Assembly (NCBI GenBank): GCA_031216445.1
Contig: CM062214.1
Location: 5,541,501 to 5,605,500, forward strand
Reading direction: 5' to 3'
From: Lateolabrax maculatus
Lineage: Eukaryota; Chordata; Actinopteri; Acropomatiformes; Lateolabracidae
Length of the DNA stretch: 64,000 nucleotides
Part shown: piece by piece, positions 1-13,500 of the stretch
How the letters are laid out: each line of letters opens with the position of its first letter
Numbering within the stretch: position 1 is the stretch's first letter
Program-made: the position numbers and the translations under genes
The notes under the pieces: generated by a model
Told to the model about the DNA's origin: nothing
The model's input: the letters and a program-made list of their open reading frames with translations, nothing else
Databases searched by the model: none

Positions 1-2665
1 TGGGTAGCTCCGTGTGTCGGTAAAATACATGTCTGTGGGTGTTTCAAACTGGGGCTTCTAATTAACACTCTTACATAGTAAACATTCTTATGTCATGATC
101 CCTTCCATGCAATCATCAAAGAGTCTACATCCAAATAGATGAGTGAAATTAAACTAAGTGGCATCTCAGACTGATTATCAGGCTAACGGCCGGCGTTTTC
201 TTTTACCTGCTACACAGACTCTGTATTTGTAGCGTGGGGTTACGTGCAAGCCTTGTTTTCTGAGGAGATTCAAAGTAGGACATATAAGCTGGTACTGAAT
301 TAATTGACTAAATCGTTTCAGCAAAAGGATCCTGGATACACATTGATTTGATTCATTTATTTTAATGTGCAATGTAAAAACACCCACACGGTTGATGTGC
401 TGCGTCGCATTGCCTGTGGTACAGTGAGGTATTTATTTCAATAGTTTTTACCTGTTGGACATCCAGTTTCAGTTGATTCTAACAATAAATAATATATATA
501 ATAGGGCGTGCTGTGGCAGGCGTGTCATGCCGTGTACCCCATGCATTTCGGCCGTAAGAAAGCAGAATATTCAAGTAAAAACATGCTTGTGTAAGAATAT
601 TTAAAGAATAAATACACAAAAAGCTCAAGCTCAAGTAGTGCACATTCTTGTGCACAACATATAGAAGTGTGGGCACACTCAATAGCTTCTCTGAACTAAG
701 AAGAGTCTTAATTCAAAACAGAAATAACTTCAGAAACACAAATAAACTGAATCTAAATCCATCTCATGTTGCCATGTCGTGTATTTCATTTTGAGGTACA
801 GTAAAAAAAAAACAAAAATAAAACAATTACATAACAAAAAACACTGCATAACCCTCATGAATACTTGACTTGTTGTGCTGTGAGTGCCACAACGGAGGCA
901 CCTAGCTTACAGAGAGAGAAACAGAGAGCTGGCTACATTCACTGATCCGTTTCTATTTCTGAATTCCCAGCCCACACTCATTAAAAAAACAGAGCACGCT
1001 AAAACAGATGCTGGACTGATTCATGTAAATTCATGTCGAGTTGTCAAAGCTAAAATCTATTGGTATTCAACTGAAGGGGTCAGGAGATAAAAAAACAAAA
1101 CAAAAATACCCTTCAAAATGGGTTGCTGGTGAATGTAACGCATCAGCTGTGACATGCATCTGCCAGCTCTCTCTTCTGGAGGATTTAAAGATTCATTCCA
1201 GCTTAACTAGAGATGTCTTATCATGTTTAACACTCCCTACCAAACACACTGGTTAGCTGGGAGCTAGCTCTTAAGATATTAACAGTGGTCGTCATGAGGA
1301 CTGTTGACGTAAAACTCTTCAGACATCATTATTTTCACCTGAGGAGGTCTGGTGATGCTCATAACGAGAGAGGATGAGGACCCCAGGAATATTATTCCAT
1401 CTCTAATGAACATGTCTGATTTTTATACAGCCACCCTAATGACATTTCCATCTAAAATCAGGCCGACTAACGTATAATAAATATGTATTTAGATTATTTT
1501 ACCATCCAGATGACTTAAGTTACACGTGCTGCTTTCCCCAGGCAATCCTGAAGCTTGACAATGATGGCAGCTGCACATATTTTTTTCTGGAAGGGATTTT
1601 GTAGCTGCATTTATAGAATTTAGCATACAAAGCATTAATATCAATATATATTTAAGAGGTACTTAGAAAAAAAAAAGACGTGTAGATCAGGCTGTACTTT
1701 ATTTGGTTAGGGACATCCAAGTAAGGGTTTAATGTGCTTTCTACTTAAATAATATATATATATTTTTAAGGTACGTAAGATGGATCCTGTTAGTTGCTGT
1801 TTTTAGTAGTCGTAATAAAGGCTGAATATTATCTAGATTGCCCTGGATCAGTGGACAAGAATACAGTGAACCGCGTCTTAAAGCAAATGTGTGCCAGGGG
1901 CATAAGCTGGGGAAAGTACTTAAAACACCTGGCAAAGTACTCAAAACCGCTTCTGTGGCAGCTCCCGCTACAAAAGGAGTCTCCAGGACCACATTTTACC
2001 ATGATGACACACACACACACACACAGGGACTTACAGCCACACGCTGTCATGGCTGGTAATAACTTGTAAAGAAAGCAACAACACTTTAGAATGACTGATA
2101 TGTGGATGTTTCAACAACAGGGTGCTTTCTTCAGAGCTTCACATTGTCACACATCGTGACAGTCAGAGCAGGGTGAACTGGGGAAAGTGACAGACTGGGA
2201 GTTGAAAGCAGGTCTTAACTGCTGCCTTTGCTTTTCTTCCTGATAGGTGGTGCGGGCTGAGCCTTAACCGCAGGTTTGAAACTTACAGAGCTGTTTCTAG
2301 GTCTGCTTTGAGGTGCCTTGCATCAAGGACACCGTTTCATTTTTATGGAACACATAGTACTTCAACAACACGAGTGAACTGTTTTGACGGTGGTTTAGGC
2401 CTCCCCGCTGAGAATATATTTCCCTCCTTGTGTCATTGGTAAAGATAGACCCAGAGTAGTTGTTACATGTGAATGGTCCCTGCATAGTCTTTATTGCAAT
2501 GCTTCTTTCTCATCTTCCAGACAATTATACAGTCCATTGCACATTTTTATATTTTTATGCTTTTGTAAAAATTAAGTTAACAGAAATAAAACTAACAACT
2601 TACTACAAAAAAACACACAAATACAACCATACACAAAACAAACAAGAACAAAGCAAAATAAATAT

Positions 2666-2697
<32 letters not shown>

Positions 2698-3464
2698 AAG
2701 ATGGAAAGAGGAAAGATGGCTGGGGTATGGGGAGGGGCATTGGGATGTGGTGAGGGAAGGGTACCTGTTTATTACAAATCTTTTTGTTTATGTACTTGAT
2801 GTATGATGTGAGAGCAACAGGAAACAAAACAATCGACTCAGTCTTTGTTGTGTTTCAGTAAGGGCTTTAAAGGCAGTTTAAGCTCTCTTCACACCATACT
2901 GTAAATTAGCAAGTTATTTTATTTAGTTGCATCCTGTCACCAGGATTCTTCCCACTTCTCCCAGTTAACCGCTCAGTGTTTTCCTGAGCACGGCATCAAG
3001 CTGTAGAAGTAAATGAAGCGCTAGCTGTCACACTGTCTACCAGAGGAGTTACAGTGTTGGTTGGAGGTCAGTGACCCTGATATTCCTGACAGTGGTGCAG
3101 CTAGAAGAACTCTCTTGCTGTCTCTAGGGCCATTTGTGTAGCACTAAAACACACACACACACACACACTCCACTAGCTGTGTCTTATCTGAGGCCATTAG
3201 CAGCAGCACTGGACTACGGCAGCAGGGCCTGAGATCCAGACTAATGGCTTATTTGTGTTTCTTTAAAAGATCCACACAGAAGTCCTGAGGGAACCTGGCC
3301 TACTGGATATGTCACACACGCACACACATACACACACAATTATGCATATATATGTATCTAAAGTACGTATGTGTAATACATGTATTACAAGTATTCACAC
3401 ATAAAAACGAATAGACTAAATTCAGCAAATAATTGCAAAAACATGCAACTTGTTGTTTCCCGCG

Positions 3465-3501
<37 letters not shown>

Positions 3502-4090
3502 TTTTCTTATCCACACAGGCTTCTCCGAAGTGTTGGAGTAAGCCTCACTGACCCTCTGACCACAGTCTGAGAGCATTAATAATTCACCAACTTGATGTCT
3601 TCAGCCAGGACTGTAAACACACACACACACACACACAAGCCTAAGACCAACGACAACAAAATGCTCTTGAATTCCCCAGAGTCATTTCAAGCCCGTTCTG
3701 ATGCTATTGAGCGGAAATCAAAAGGAAATGAAGAAAGAAAAAGGCTCAGTTGCCTCCACTTTGTCACATGAGTGAGTGGATGAATAACAGAGAGGCACAC
3801 CGCAGGGCCTGCCCTCATGCCGCAAGCTGTGTTCACAGGCCAACTTTGAGCTTATATCCCTGGCTTTTCGGTCTCTCTGGGCTGGCTCAGGCTGAATCGC
3901 CATGGTAACCTGCTCGGTCAACCTGCGTCAGGGCAGGTTAGATTCAGATCAGAGGGGATCAGATCAAAATCATCCATCAACCCTCAGAAAAAATGACTTA
4001 TTAGATATCGACAAAATCCCTACTATTAATTATACTAGATGATTTTTGTAACATTTCTGACAGAAGTGGTTCAGTAAACCTCCTAGACAC
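1..4090. other. intergenic sequence downstream of spon1, no gene seen
   Basis: No frame here resembles a known protein and none has splice-supported structure. It contains (CA)n microsatellites at about 3149-3168, 3470-3499 and 3618-3638, and an A/T-rich AAATAA repeat at 2640-2699. Short frames rich in C and V come from reading the (CA)n tracts. Confidence 0.6.
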
Positions 4091-4563
4091 TAGCCTGGCA
4101 TCAGCAGACTAATTCGCAAATGCGTATTAGTCTGGAACCTCTCAGTTCATTTTTGATTTCCAGGGGGCGTTATCGACGGGTGGAGACAACCAATCAGAGT
4201 GATGAAACGTTGTCCTGTTGGACAGTATGTCTTGAAGTTCGACAAACACACATTTCATATCAACATAAAGTTTAAGTGCAGTTGTTTGTTCTTCTTTTAG
4301 AGAAAATTTACCGTCCAGTCCGTTTAATACTGCCACTGTAGCCGGCCGAGGAACAGCAGCCATCTTGGATATTTACAAAGATACCTGAATGGCGCTTGTC
4401 TCTGTCAGTCATCATATTAAACCCGCCTCAAACTTGATTCACGTTTGTGATTGGTTATCCCAAAAAAATCATCAGGGAAGTCAGTTTGAATGGGAGAGGG
4501 GCCAGACGTATCTGCCAGAGCAAATGATACATGAGCTCTCAGATTCGTGTGGTTCCCAGGCTA
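4091..4563. mobile_element. putative non-autonomous DNA transposon (MITE)
   Basis: The ends carry TAGCCTGG (4091-4098) and its exact complement CCAGGCTA (4556-4563). Just inside the left end is a near-perfect palindrome, AGACTAAT-t-CGCA-aa-TGCG-t-ATTAGTCT (4108-4135). A related ATTAGTCTGG/CCAGACGTAT pair sits subterminally. There is no coding capacity and no clear target duplication unless it is TA. The element type is inferred; I do not assign a superfamily. Confidence 0.45.
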
Positions 4564-6519
4564 TCATAGGCCTGTTTCCCCCAAGACATTTGAACTTGTC
4601 TTAAGGCCTGTCCACAGCAGAATGTAAAACTGAACTTTCATGATGAAATAATCTCATACAAATGGAACTATTGTGATTGGTGATTTTTGCCCCGCAAACT
4701 TGTGCCGATAGCAAACGGTAGACCAACGTCGAGCCGTCTCGACAGACCTGACCTTTGAGGGAACAAAGGAAAGGAGTCCAAAATGGCGAAAAGCTGCACT
4801 GTTCATTATTTTTTGCTTCCTCTGTCCTCTGCTCCACAAAAATGTTGGTGGTACAAATATGTCTTTTGAATAAACCGTTTCATTTATTGTCCCATTAACA
4901 ACTGAGTCTTTTTTCCCCTCTTTAATAAAACTCTTAACTGGATGAAATGATGTACAGTCCTGAGAACAACAGGCAGAGAAAATAGAAAGACGCTCCAAAA
5001 GCTATTGTGTCTGACTACTGAGGCATCAAGGTCATATGTTTGTCATTTTTCAACACAGGGTTGCACAACTAAATGAAAGTTGAAGTCCCTTCAATGCCGC
5101 ACAAACATACACAAATAATTGAATTAACACTAACATGTTCCGACTGGCCATCGTCGTCAGCTGCAGTATCCCAACCTTCCCAAATAATGCTAACAATGGC
5201 TCGGTTCCATCAAGTGTCTCAGTCAGCTATATGGCAATCAATACGTCAGCATGCAGAATAGCAGGGCCATGGAATGTGGTCGTTATAAAATGGTATGTTA
5301 TTAAAATGAAATCTTTGCCGATTTTCCTTCAGCGGCGTCATTTGACGTCAAAAATTTGGAAAAAGATTTCCTTTAATTACAACTGAGCTGTCAAAATGTC
5401 TATCGTGAAAAAGGTCATAATCTATCACTGCGGCCCTAATAATCCTTGTACATAACATCGACACAGTGTCTACAAAGAAAGTATAATGAGTTTAAGTCTG
5501 TGTGCGGCCAGTGGAGCGAGCTGCCATCACCGTTGCTTGCTGTTGCAGTGATCTATTTAGAGGAAATCCTAAATGGCTGACACCGTTGCTCATTGCTCTG
5601 ACAGGTTCACCCACCTTTAGCCCCAGTAAGCTGCTCATACATATTCACCCTGGGTTTAAATATACTTGTAGGTCTGCGCCAGGTTAACTTTGTTTTCACA
5701 CAACTCTGTGACATGATTTACATTTTAAGGATGGTGGTGCCATCAGTTGTTTAACTGGTTGTCCACCGCTTTAGTCCAGGATATCTCCTAAACTACTCTC
5801 CAGATCTTAATGAAATTTGATTTTGATATTCATGCTCTATGGTTTTGTGACCAAGCATCATGATAATATCAAAATGTCCACTTGCCCAACACTTGTCAAT
5901 GCAATACTGTTTTAATGTATTCAGATATGGTATTAATATTATTTTCTTCCTTGTATTTAGCTTCTTTTCACTCAGTGGCCTTCACTTTTATCATCTGCTT
6001 GCCTCTTTCCATTGGACACATAGCAAAAAAGACATTAGATCTCCATTTTGAAGATATTTTCTGAAGAGCTTAAGTTTGTTTGTTCCTTTAAAACGTCAAA
6101 TCTAAAATCTGCTGGAGATCATGGAGCTCAAAATAGTCCTTGGCTGTTCATCCAAGAACATTTTTAACGCTTTTAAGCTCCAGGATGAGATCTTTGAAGA
6201 GGCAGTAATTGCAAGCATGTGTGCAAAAAAAAATCACAATTTCCAGCACTGGTGTCATGATGTGGTCTGAATTCAGCTTTTTAGGCATCAAGTGCACTCA
6301 GATAATGATGCAGTCAGAAACCCAAAACTCTGGAAAGCTCTTGCGAGCTTTACACAGCCCTGCCGGGCCGCTCACAGATCTGACCGTACATGGCTAATGT
6401 TTAATTGCAATGTTACAGCATGTCATTGGTCCTGTATGAACATTAAATAAACCTTTAGTTTTGTTTCAGTTCTCTTTACAATTAACCTGTTCTCCTTTGT
6501 CTTCCTCTCTCTTTCTTCT

Positions 6520-6553
<34 letters not shown>

Positions 6554-7417
6554 GTGGTACAGTGGGTCGGACAGGCGGTGGTGGGTAGCGGAAGCCAAGG
6601 AGGATCCACCAATTCCCTGAAGACACCACCATCGCCATGACCACACACCCACACACACACACACACAGAGCTTCAGGGCGGTAGAATGATGGATGATGGA
6701 CCTGGAGAGAGTCCAGCTGAGATGTTAAAACATACAGTACAAGGTGTGACTAACAAGCGACCACAGTCGTAACATCATTAAAGGCCATTACTCAAACTGG
6801 TGTCAGCGGGCTGAACAAAGATTAAGACTGCTGCGAAGGCTAATCCCCACTTCTTACTTCCTCTTGTGTCCTAACAACCAAAAACCACTTAACTACATTC
6901 CAACTGAACTACTTCAGTACTTTCAGCCATCATTTTGAGTCGTTACTGACAGTATTAACAAGTTGAGATTAACTAACAGGTGAAGCTTTTTTTTTTTTTT
7001 AAGCAAATTGCAGTTTGTGGACCAAAACCGATCATTTTTAGGACATCATGTGAAGCTTGTTATTTGTGTGAGTGATGAGCTATAATAGATAAAGTAAACC
7101 TGACAGGTGAGGTTACAGAGGTAGAAATGTAATACCTGTTCAACGACAGTTCATCTCTTTTCGTGTTGGACACTCAAACTTCTCATTCATTGGTCAAGTG
7201 TTGTGCCTCAGCTCTTTGGCAGCCAAAGCAGACATGAACAAAAGGAGATTTTTTTCTTAGCGTAAACCTTAGTTTTACTTCTATGGGTGACTTTCTCACA
7301 GAACACTTCCTGTAAAGACATAAACTGAAGATGTTTTGCTCCAAGAATGTGTAAAGCAGGTGACAGAGGGAACATAAAGTGTTTTATTTACTGCATGTTA
7401 AATTGTCATACTTTGTT
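4564..7417. other. intergenic sequence, no gene seen
   Basis: There is no supported coding sequence. Low-copy-looking sequence is mixed with a fragment at about 5757-5880 that resembles the dispersed family described at 15745 (gene-free text such as gatatctcctaaactactctccag). A (CT)n microsatellite occupies 6522-6551 and a short (CA)n about 6645-6666. Confidence 0.5.
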
Positions 7418-8570
7418 TACAGGGTGTGGTCAAAATAAAGGAAACGCAGGTGTTGGTGGTGGCAGTAAAAGTGGCTTGTTCTTCTGGCAAAAGGGCAGTC
7501 TGCTGATCAACGCGAAGGTCGTGTCATTGCTAATCTCAAAGCACGACTGCCAATAATTCTCAGTGAAAGTCTTGGTCTCCTGAGTTAAAGGGTCATTTTG
7601 GTTTATTAAAACTTAAATATTATATTTAAAGGGATGGAAAGAGTACTGGGAGTACTTGTAAAAATGCACTCAAATAAAAGCAAAAAGTAAGTTGTTACTG
7701 CATTACATTGTATTATAAGATGTTGATAATGTAATATGATAGAGTTATTTAGAATCACCTTACAGAATAAAGTGCATTAAAATGTCAATGTATACACTAG
7801 TGGAACAGTATCACACTGCTCCCAGGTGTGAAGCTCTTACTAGAATTAACCAGACAAGAAGACCACAAACAGAGACAATTAGGCAAAAATCAGCAACAAT
7901 AAATACAAAGTCTATGGACACTGCAGCGGGTACAACAAGTAATATTAAGCTACAGAAATGAAGAAATGAAACTGCAGCCCACAAACACACAGATATGAAA
8001 GAACATAATGATTAATTAAGGTAGATACAATCTATTTTTTACTCATGCCGAAGTATAATGATGCTGACAATAATCTTTTTTGTTCCATTCTCACAGTTTA
8101 TTATGACTTTTCATGTGTCTTTTGTTTTACCTCTGCAACAATTGAGACTTAAAATGTAACAAAGTATATTACTTGAAATAAAAAATACTTAACGTACAAG
8201 TAAAATGACTGATTTTTTAAAATATTTTAAAAAGTAGTACACACACACACACACACACACAAAAAAAAAAAGACTAGCGAGAATAAACATAATTCGTTAC
8301 TCCCACCCCTGTGTATTTGTAGTTTGGCCATTACTCCAGTTGGTAATAGTAAAGAGTCTCACTAAACAGCCTTAATGTTCTTATGCTGGAAGTCGACCTG
8401 GCACCAAGTTGTATTTGTTGTAGTTAGTTTCAGGCAATCTGATTAAACGCAACTTAATTTCGGAATATGTACTATGTGAGCACAAAATAAGATGAAATAA
8501 CTTAAGCTAGATTTTGAAACAGGGCCCTTCAACAGGACAGGGTCAAAAGTCATTTTGACCACACCCTGTA
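7418..8570. mobile_element. Tc1/mariner-type MITE with 17-bp terminal inverted repeats and TA duplication
   Basis: CAGGGTGTGGTCAAAAT at 7420-7436 is matched exactly in reverse complement at 8552-8568, and both ends are flanked by TA. This is the signature of the Tc1/mariner superfamily, although the 1149-bp interior has no transposase. Sequence at about 7628-8311 resembles a nested hAT-like element (left AGGGATGGAAAGAGTAC; right end, read inward, CAGGGGTGGGAGTAAC) and includes a (CA)n run at about 8240-8262. Confidence 0.65.
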
Positions 8571-10080
8571 GGTGTTTTAAAAACTAGTGTTTGTTTTTTG
8601 AAGTCCGGATTAATGCCAGTATTGTTTATGTCTTTGTATTGGACACTGTCACAAATACTAATGGCGATTTCTTCTGTGTCTGTAGGTACATTGCATGCAT
8701 CATTTTTCTGTGAGTCATTTTTAAATCTCTCTTCTGTTGTGAGATACTAATCAAACTGTTAACACAAGATGTATTATGAACCTAAGGCAGACTGTGTAAA
8801 TTGTCCAATCAGATGTTATTAATAAATATTTCTATATATAGCATGGATTGATTTATGAAGAGCTTCTGAGAGAAAGCATTCCTGGTCGGAGAGACTGAAT
8901 GAGACGGACAGATATAAACACACACACTTCTCCCTCGGGCCTTTTGTCCCCAAATCACACCTGCGCTGTGAGTTCTTCCAACGGGCCGCTGTGATTGAAA
9001 GACCTGTAAAGAGCTTCTGACAACACACACACCCTCTCCCTGCGACGCACATGCACACCTTTAAATGGGGCCAATGCGGAGATAGGACCTCACGGCGGCT
9101 GTGATGCCCAAAGGCATAATGTCCAGGTGTCCGTGAGTGCGTATGTGGATGATGCCCCTTGGATTTCGCCCAAACACCTACTAGTGTTAAAAGACATTAA
9201 ACATCTCTCAGTTGTTTCCAGACCAGCTAGTGTACAAAGCAGTGGTGGTTCTTGGTGTTTTGGTAACTCTGGGAACACTCATGGTTATGAGTGATTTATA
9301 CTTCTACCCTTCACCCACAAGTGTGTGGATCCCGGTGCTGAGGCTTTTGTCAAACCTTCATCAGGCTGCTCCCAATCTTCACCTCAGGTTTTCCAACTCA
9401 TTGCCACTTCAATAAGGCTAACATTTCCTGGCAGGGCCACGTGCCTCAGCATTTAAGCATCAGTATCAGCCAAAATGCTTTTTAGATGGTTGAGTGACCG
9501 TACAGTTCATGGTTTAAAGAAACCATGACTATTGGTGTGAGACAGGAGGCAAAATTTGTCAGTCTAGGGTTAAAGTCAGATTTTCTTGAGGACAGAGGAC
9601 AGTCATTATTCACAGGACCACAAGAGTTCCCTTGTCAGGAAGATATAAAGGTAGATAGTTTCAAACATTTGAAAAAAACGACCAATGCTGTCCTTTTTCT
9701 CGTCAATCTCTAACTTTCTACTCAAGTTAGGGCTGCACAATTAATCTGATAATAACAGTGATCATGATCTTATCTTGCAATCTTATAGCTCTACATTTAG
9801 ACTGTCTGCTGTGGTGCATCAAACCAAACACTCCCTACTTACAGGTAAACTGTGTGGTCTGACACTCATCTGTTTTCAGCCCAATCTGATTAAACAGTCT
9901 GCTGCTGCAGCCGATAGCAACCTGAACTAATGGAGTTACAGCTCATTAGGGCGGCACACAAGTTTACCGTGATGACTCATACACACAGCTCATTACTGGG
10001 ACATTTCTCCCTAGCTAAGACCCCTCTGAGTCTGAAAAGTGAAGCCAATGTGGAAGAGCCTTAAACCTGCATTCTCTCTA
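8571..10080. other. intergenic sequence, no gene seen
   Basis: No exon-like structure is visible. The stretch 8860-9180 is GC-richer than its surroundings and low in repeats, and could be a conserved noncoding element. A 9-bp hairpin (TCATGGTTT / AAACCATGA) lies at 9507-9528. Confidence 0.4.
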
Positions 10081-10242
10081 ATCGCCACCAGGGGGCGACT
10101 ACATTGGCTCCAAAAAGAAGTCTGATTGTATAGAAGTCTATGAGAAAATGAGCCTACTTAGTATTAGCTGATTGTATCAAAACTATAACTATACTAAACT
10201 ATATTTCCCTATTAATTTCCCTACTTCCCTTCCGGTGACATT
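10081..10242. repeat. fragment of a dispersed fish repeat
   Basis: The text around CCACCAGGGGGCGAC and GTATAGAAGTCTATGAGAAA resembles a repeat I associate with percomorph fish genomes. A probable partner-type fragment occurs near 52127-52180 (GACGTCACCCATTGG). The identification is from memory of the motif only. Confidence 0.4.
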
Positions 10243-10501
10243 CAGATCCTCTGACCATTCCAATAGATGTTTTTTCCTGAGTATTCAATAAATTAAAATG
10301 TGCTTTACCCATCCTCCTTGCCTCATGGTCAAAAGGGGGTATGGCTCTACTGCAGTCAATTTTAGATGATGTGGAACACTCTGATTGGCTTATAGACATC
10401 CAACCAAATGAGTTTGTGCATTTGGTTGGAGTCACATGACAGTAATCATAGATCTCCACATCTTGGAATAGTTTTGTCCATTGGAATGATCGGGGGATCT
10501 G
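10243..10501. mobile_element. 259-bp putative MITE with 22-bp imperfect inverted ends
   Basis: The left end (10243-10264, beginning CAGATCCTCTGACC) and right end (10480-10501, ending GGGGGATCTG) are reverse complements with a few mismatches. Inside is a 12-bp perfect hairpin, TCCAACCAAATG / CATTTGGTTGGA (10399-10410 and 10419-10430). There is no coding capacity and no clear target duplication. Confidence 0.5.
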
Positions 10502-13500
10502 AACAGGTTAAAAAGTCATTTGGAGATTGAATTTTCATCCAAATTAAGATTAGCTATGTTGCGACATTTTATAATCTGCAAGTGACAGTTGTCATTTCAG
10601 GTGACAAATTGACTCTTACCTTAGATTTAGAGCTGTAATTCTGCCACCACTATCACTACATATAAGGTGTGCTAAAAGGGAAAGCTTGCAAGGCTTGCAA
10701 GTTTACTTAGTCAGTTAGTCAGTAATACAAACAGAAAACATGCTTGCTTGTCTCATTGTATTTGAACAGGGAAAATCACTGTAATTTTTGAGGCACAGTA
10801 TACACTATCAAATCATAGTCCATGTGCGAAAATAAGAAAAAAAGCCAAAAGAAAAAAGCATAGAAGCTCTGACATAGAAGATACTTCATACATTTTTTTT
10901 GCAAACAACTGCGGACATATTCTGTTCAGTTATTTGTGTCATTACAACACAAAAAGTATTTATCATACAGAACAAGGGTGTTCTGTTGCCTAGATATCTG
11001 CAGTATGACAAAGAATGGCGCACTGGCAACACCAGTGAGAGCCTAGAGTCTAATAAAACAGCGTGCAGGGCAGCCGCTGCATGACCACAGTGTACTGCAG
11101 ATTCCAGAGGAAACATCACATTGCAGGTGTAAGTGTATGAACATGCACAGCCTTCATGATACACTGGGAATTTGTTTGTGCAACACACACTGAAACATGT
11201 GGCGGCTATATGTTTTAACAAATTTTGCTGGTGTGAATGATCTTCACAGTCTACAACAATGGGTCATGATTTCTTCACAGCCTGCAAGACACGTGCTGAC
11301 TTGTAATAACCCTCGGTTATTTTGCCCCTGTGGAATACCCTTGCCAAAATCGGTGAAGCAAGATGAGAAGAAAATGTTCCGAAAAAATATATTAAGCCAT
11401 TCAACAAGATTTCCCTTGTTGTCTTGTGGTTGAAAGTATGACAATGCAGGGATGACAGGAACAAGGCTCTCAAGGCGGGAGATAGCTGAGGCAACAGCGA
11501 GACTATAAAGCAGCAGTGATGTGGAGTCTGAGTGATGTTTGGGATAATATTCTGTCTGAGGCTTCCTGTGTTACAAATACAATGGGATGACACTTCAATT
11601 TCAGAGTGTACAAAGGCACCAGGGGAACGGAATAGTGCTTCCATGATGAGTTGCCATAGATAAAACCAACTAGACAGAATGCTGACACAGTATTTATGCT
11701 GATCGTGACAACATTATCAGTCATTTAGATGCACAGTTCCAAGCCACAGATCACACAGATCACTGAGGAATCTGGGTCCTCGTTTAAAAATTAAGGGGCA
11801 TTGGTGAAGATAAAGTGCATCTTGGATGCACTTCAACTTATTAACAGCACTAGAGATGATCCAACAGTGAGGCGCCTTTAGGCTGCATATGGTGCCAATT
11901 TGTCCACCTAATTTATCCCTCTTGAGCACTCGAAGGCAATTTGCAGAAAGCTGCTGCAAAGCACTTTTGGAGAGGTGTGTGTTGTTCTGTGGATATTCTG
12001 TACTCTTCTCGTGATGGCTGCTGCAGGCGCTCAGAGCGAGATGAGCCTCCTGAAAACATCTAAAGCCCAGAAATGTCTTTTGAGAGGATGAGCAGCTTTG
12101 CTACAGGCTATACTGTATTTTGTCAGTTGAGGTTTTCTTCCTCAATAAACTGCTGCAAAAGGACTGATCTGAAAAAAGAGGCATGTTTCTTGTGCTGTAA
12201 TAGGCCACTTCACTTTCATGTCAAGGTAGGTAAAGCGCTGGGAGGTTGCCACTTCCATTGTTTTCAGTGTGAGCACGGCAGCAGCCGCACAGGTGGAAGC
12301 GGCGGTGGCAAGACACAGGAAATAAATAAATAAATGCGCAGAATGAATAATGAATAAATAGATCAATATGTTTATTTCCACATTTATTGCCACATTTCCA
12401 CCTCTCCTGTATGATAATGGGGGAGGGTGTCACACAAGTTTTTCATGATCTCTCCTTGTCTCAGTCTGTTTTTTCTGCCGTAATGAACAACAGTGGCAGC
12501 ATACAGACAGAGACAGCTGCCAGAGTTGTGAGACTCTTGGCCAACATAGCTGAAAAGGAATAGGCCGAGGTTTTAGAAAATATGCCTGTCCCCCTTTCAT
12601 GCTGGGAGTTAAATTATACTATTAATATCAGTTTCATCTCTGAGCGTTCAAGTACAGAAAAATATAATCTCCTTCTATTATTTTGTGTTTTTTTTTTCAG
12701 ATTTTATTTGAATGTATCATGCACATGTATTTATTTGTGTTACTTTTGGGCCCCCATACTTCACGAGCAGTGAACAAACATATCAATTAAGTGAGATCAT
12801 GGAGCAACACCAACCTAAAGTTTGATTATCACAAAGTTTTGTATGTTAACACTTTATCAGTTTGCTTAACTTGCTATAATAATTGTGTTGTATTGCAAAC
12901 CCTTCCTTACAAAACAGTAAGCTTAAGTTCGTACTAAAACAAATTTCTAATCAAATGCAAACTGAGATCATTTACAAATTTCTCCTGTAAAATACCAGCA
13001 GTTGCCTGAAAATATGCCGCACATATTTTATTAAGACACACAAGGATACATACTACAACTTCAGACAGATGAATAATTAAAAGAAGAAAAATTAGTCTAG
13101 AAACATAACAAATGCAGATGCTTCCAAACAGGGCATGACAGGGTTACGATGATTTGATGAGTATAAAAATAATGTGAGTCGAATGCTATGGCCTTCAAAA
13201 TCAATAGAATGTGTTAGACAGCGCTCTCCTCCACCATCATCAAAACATCAAATGTGGGAATATCTTTTGAAAGAATGGTATTTAACCCTCCAGCACGGTT
13301 CAGAGAGTTGGAGAATCTATGACGAGCAGCAGTGATGAGCACCAGTCCAACCTCAAATTGTGAGAAAATATATGTAATTTCTGTTGGTTTCATGTATTTA
13401 TATGAGGAAGGTTACATCAGATCTTTGTGTGGAGACTGAAGCCATGTTTTCGCACATTATGGGAATATCCGGGAAGACTTTGAGTCAAGTCAAAAACCAT

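Noticed and set aside
6423..6666. Overlapping minus-strand frames rich in CVCV and REREREG
   Set aside because: They are translations of (CA)n and (CT)n microsatellites.
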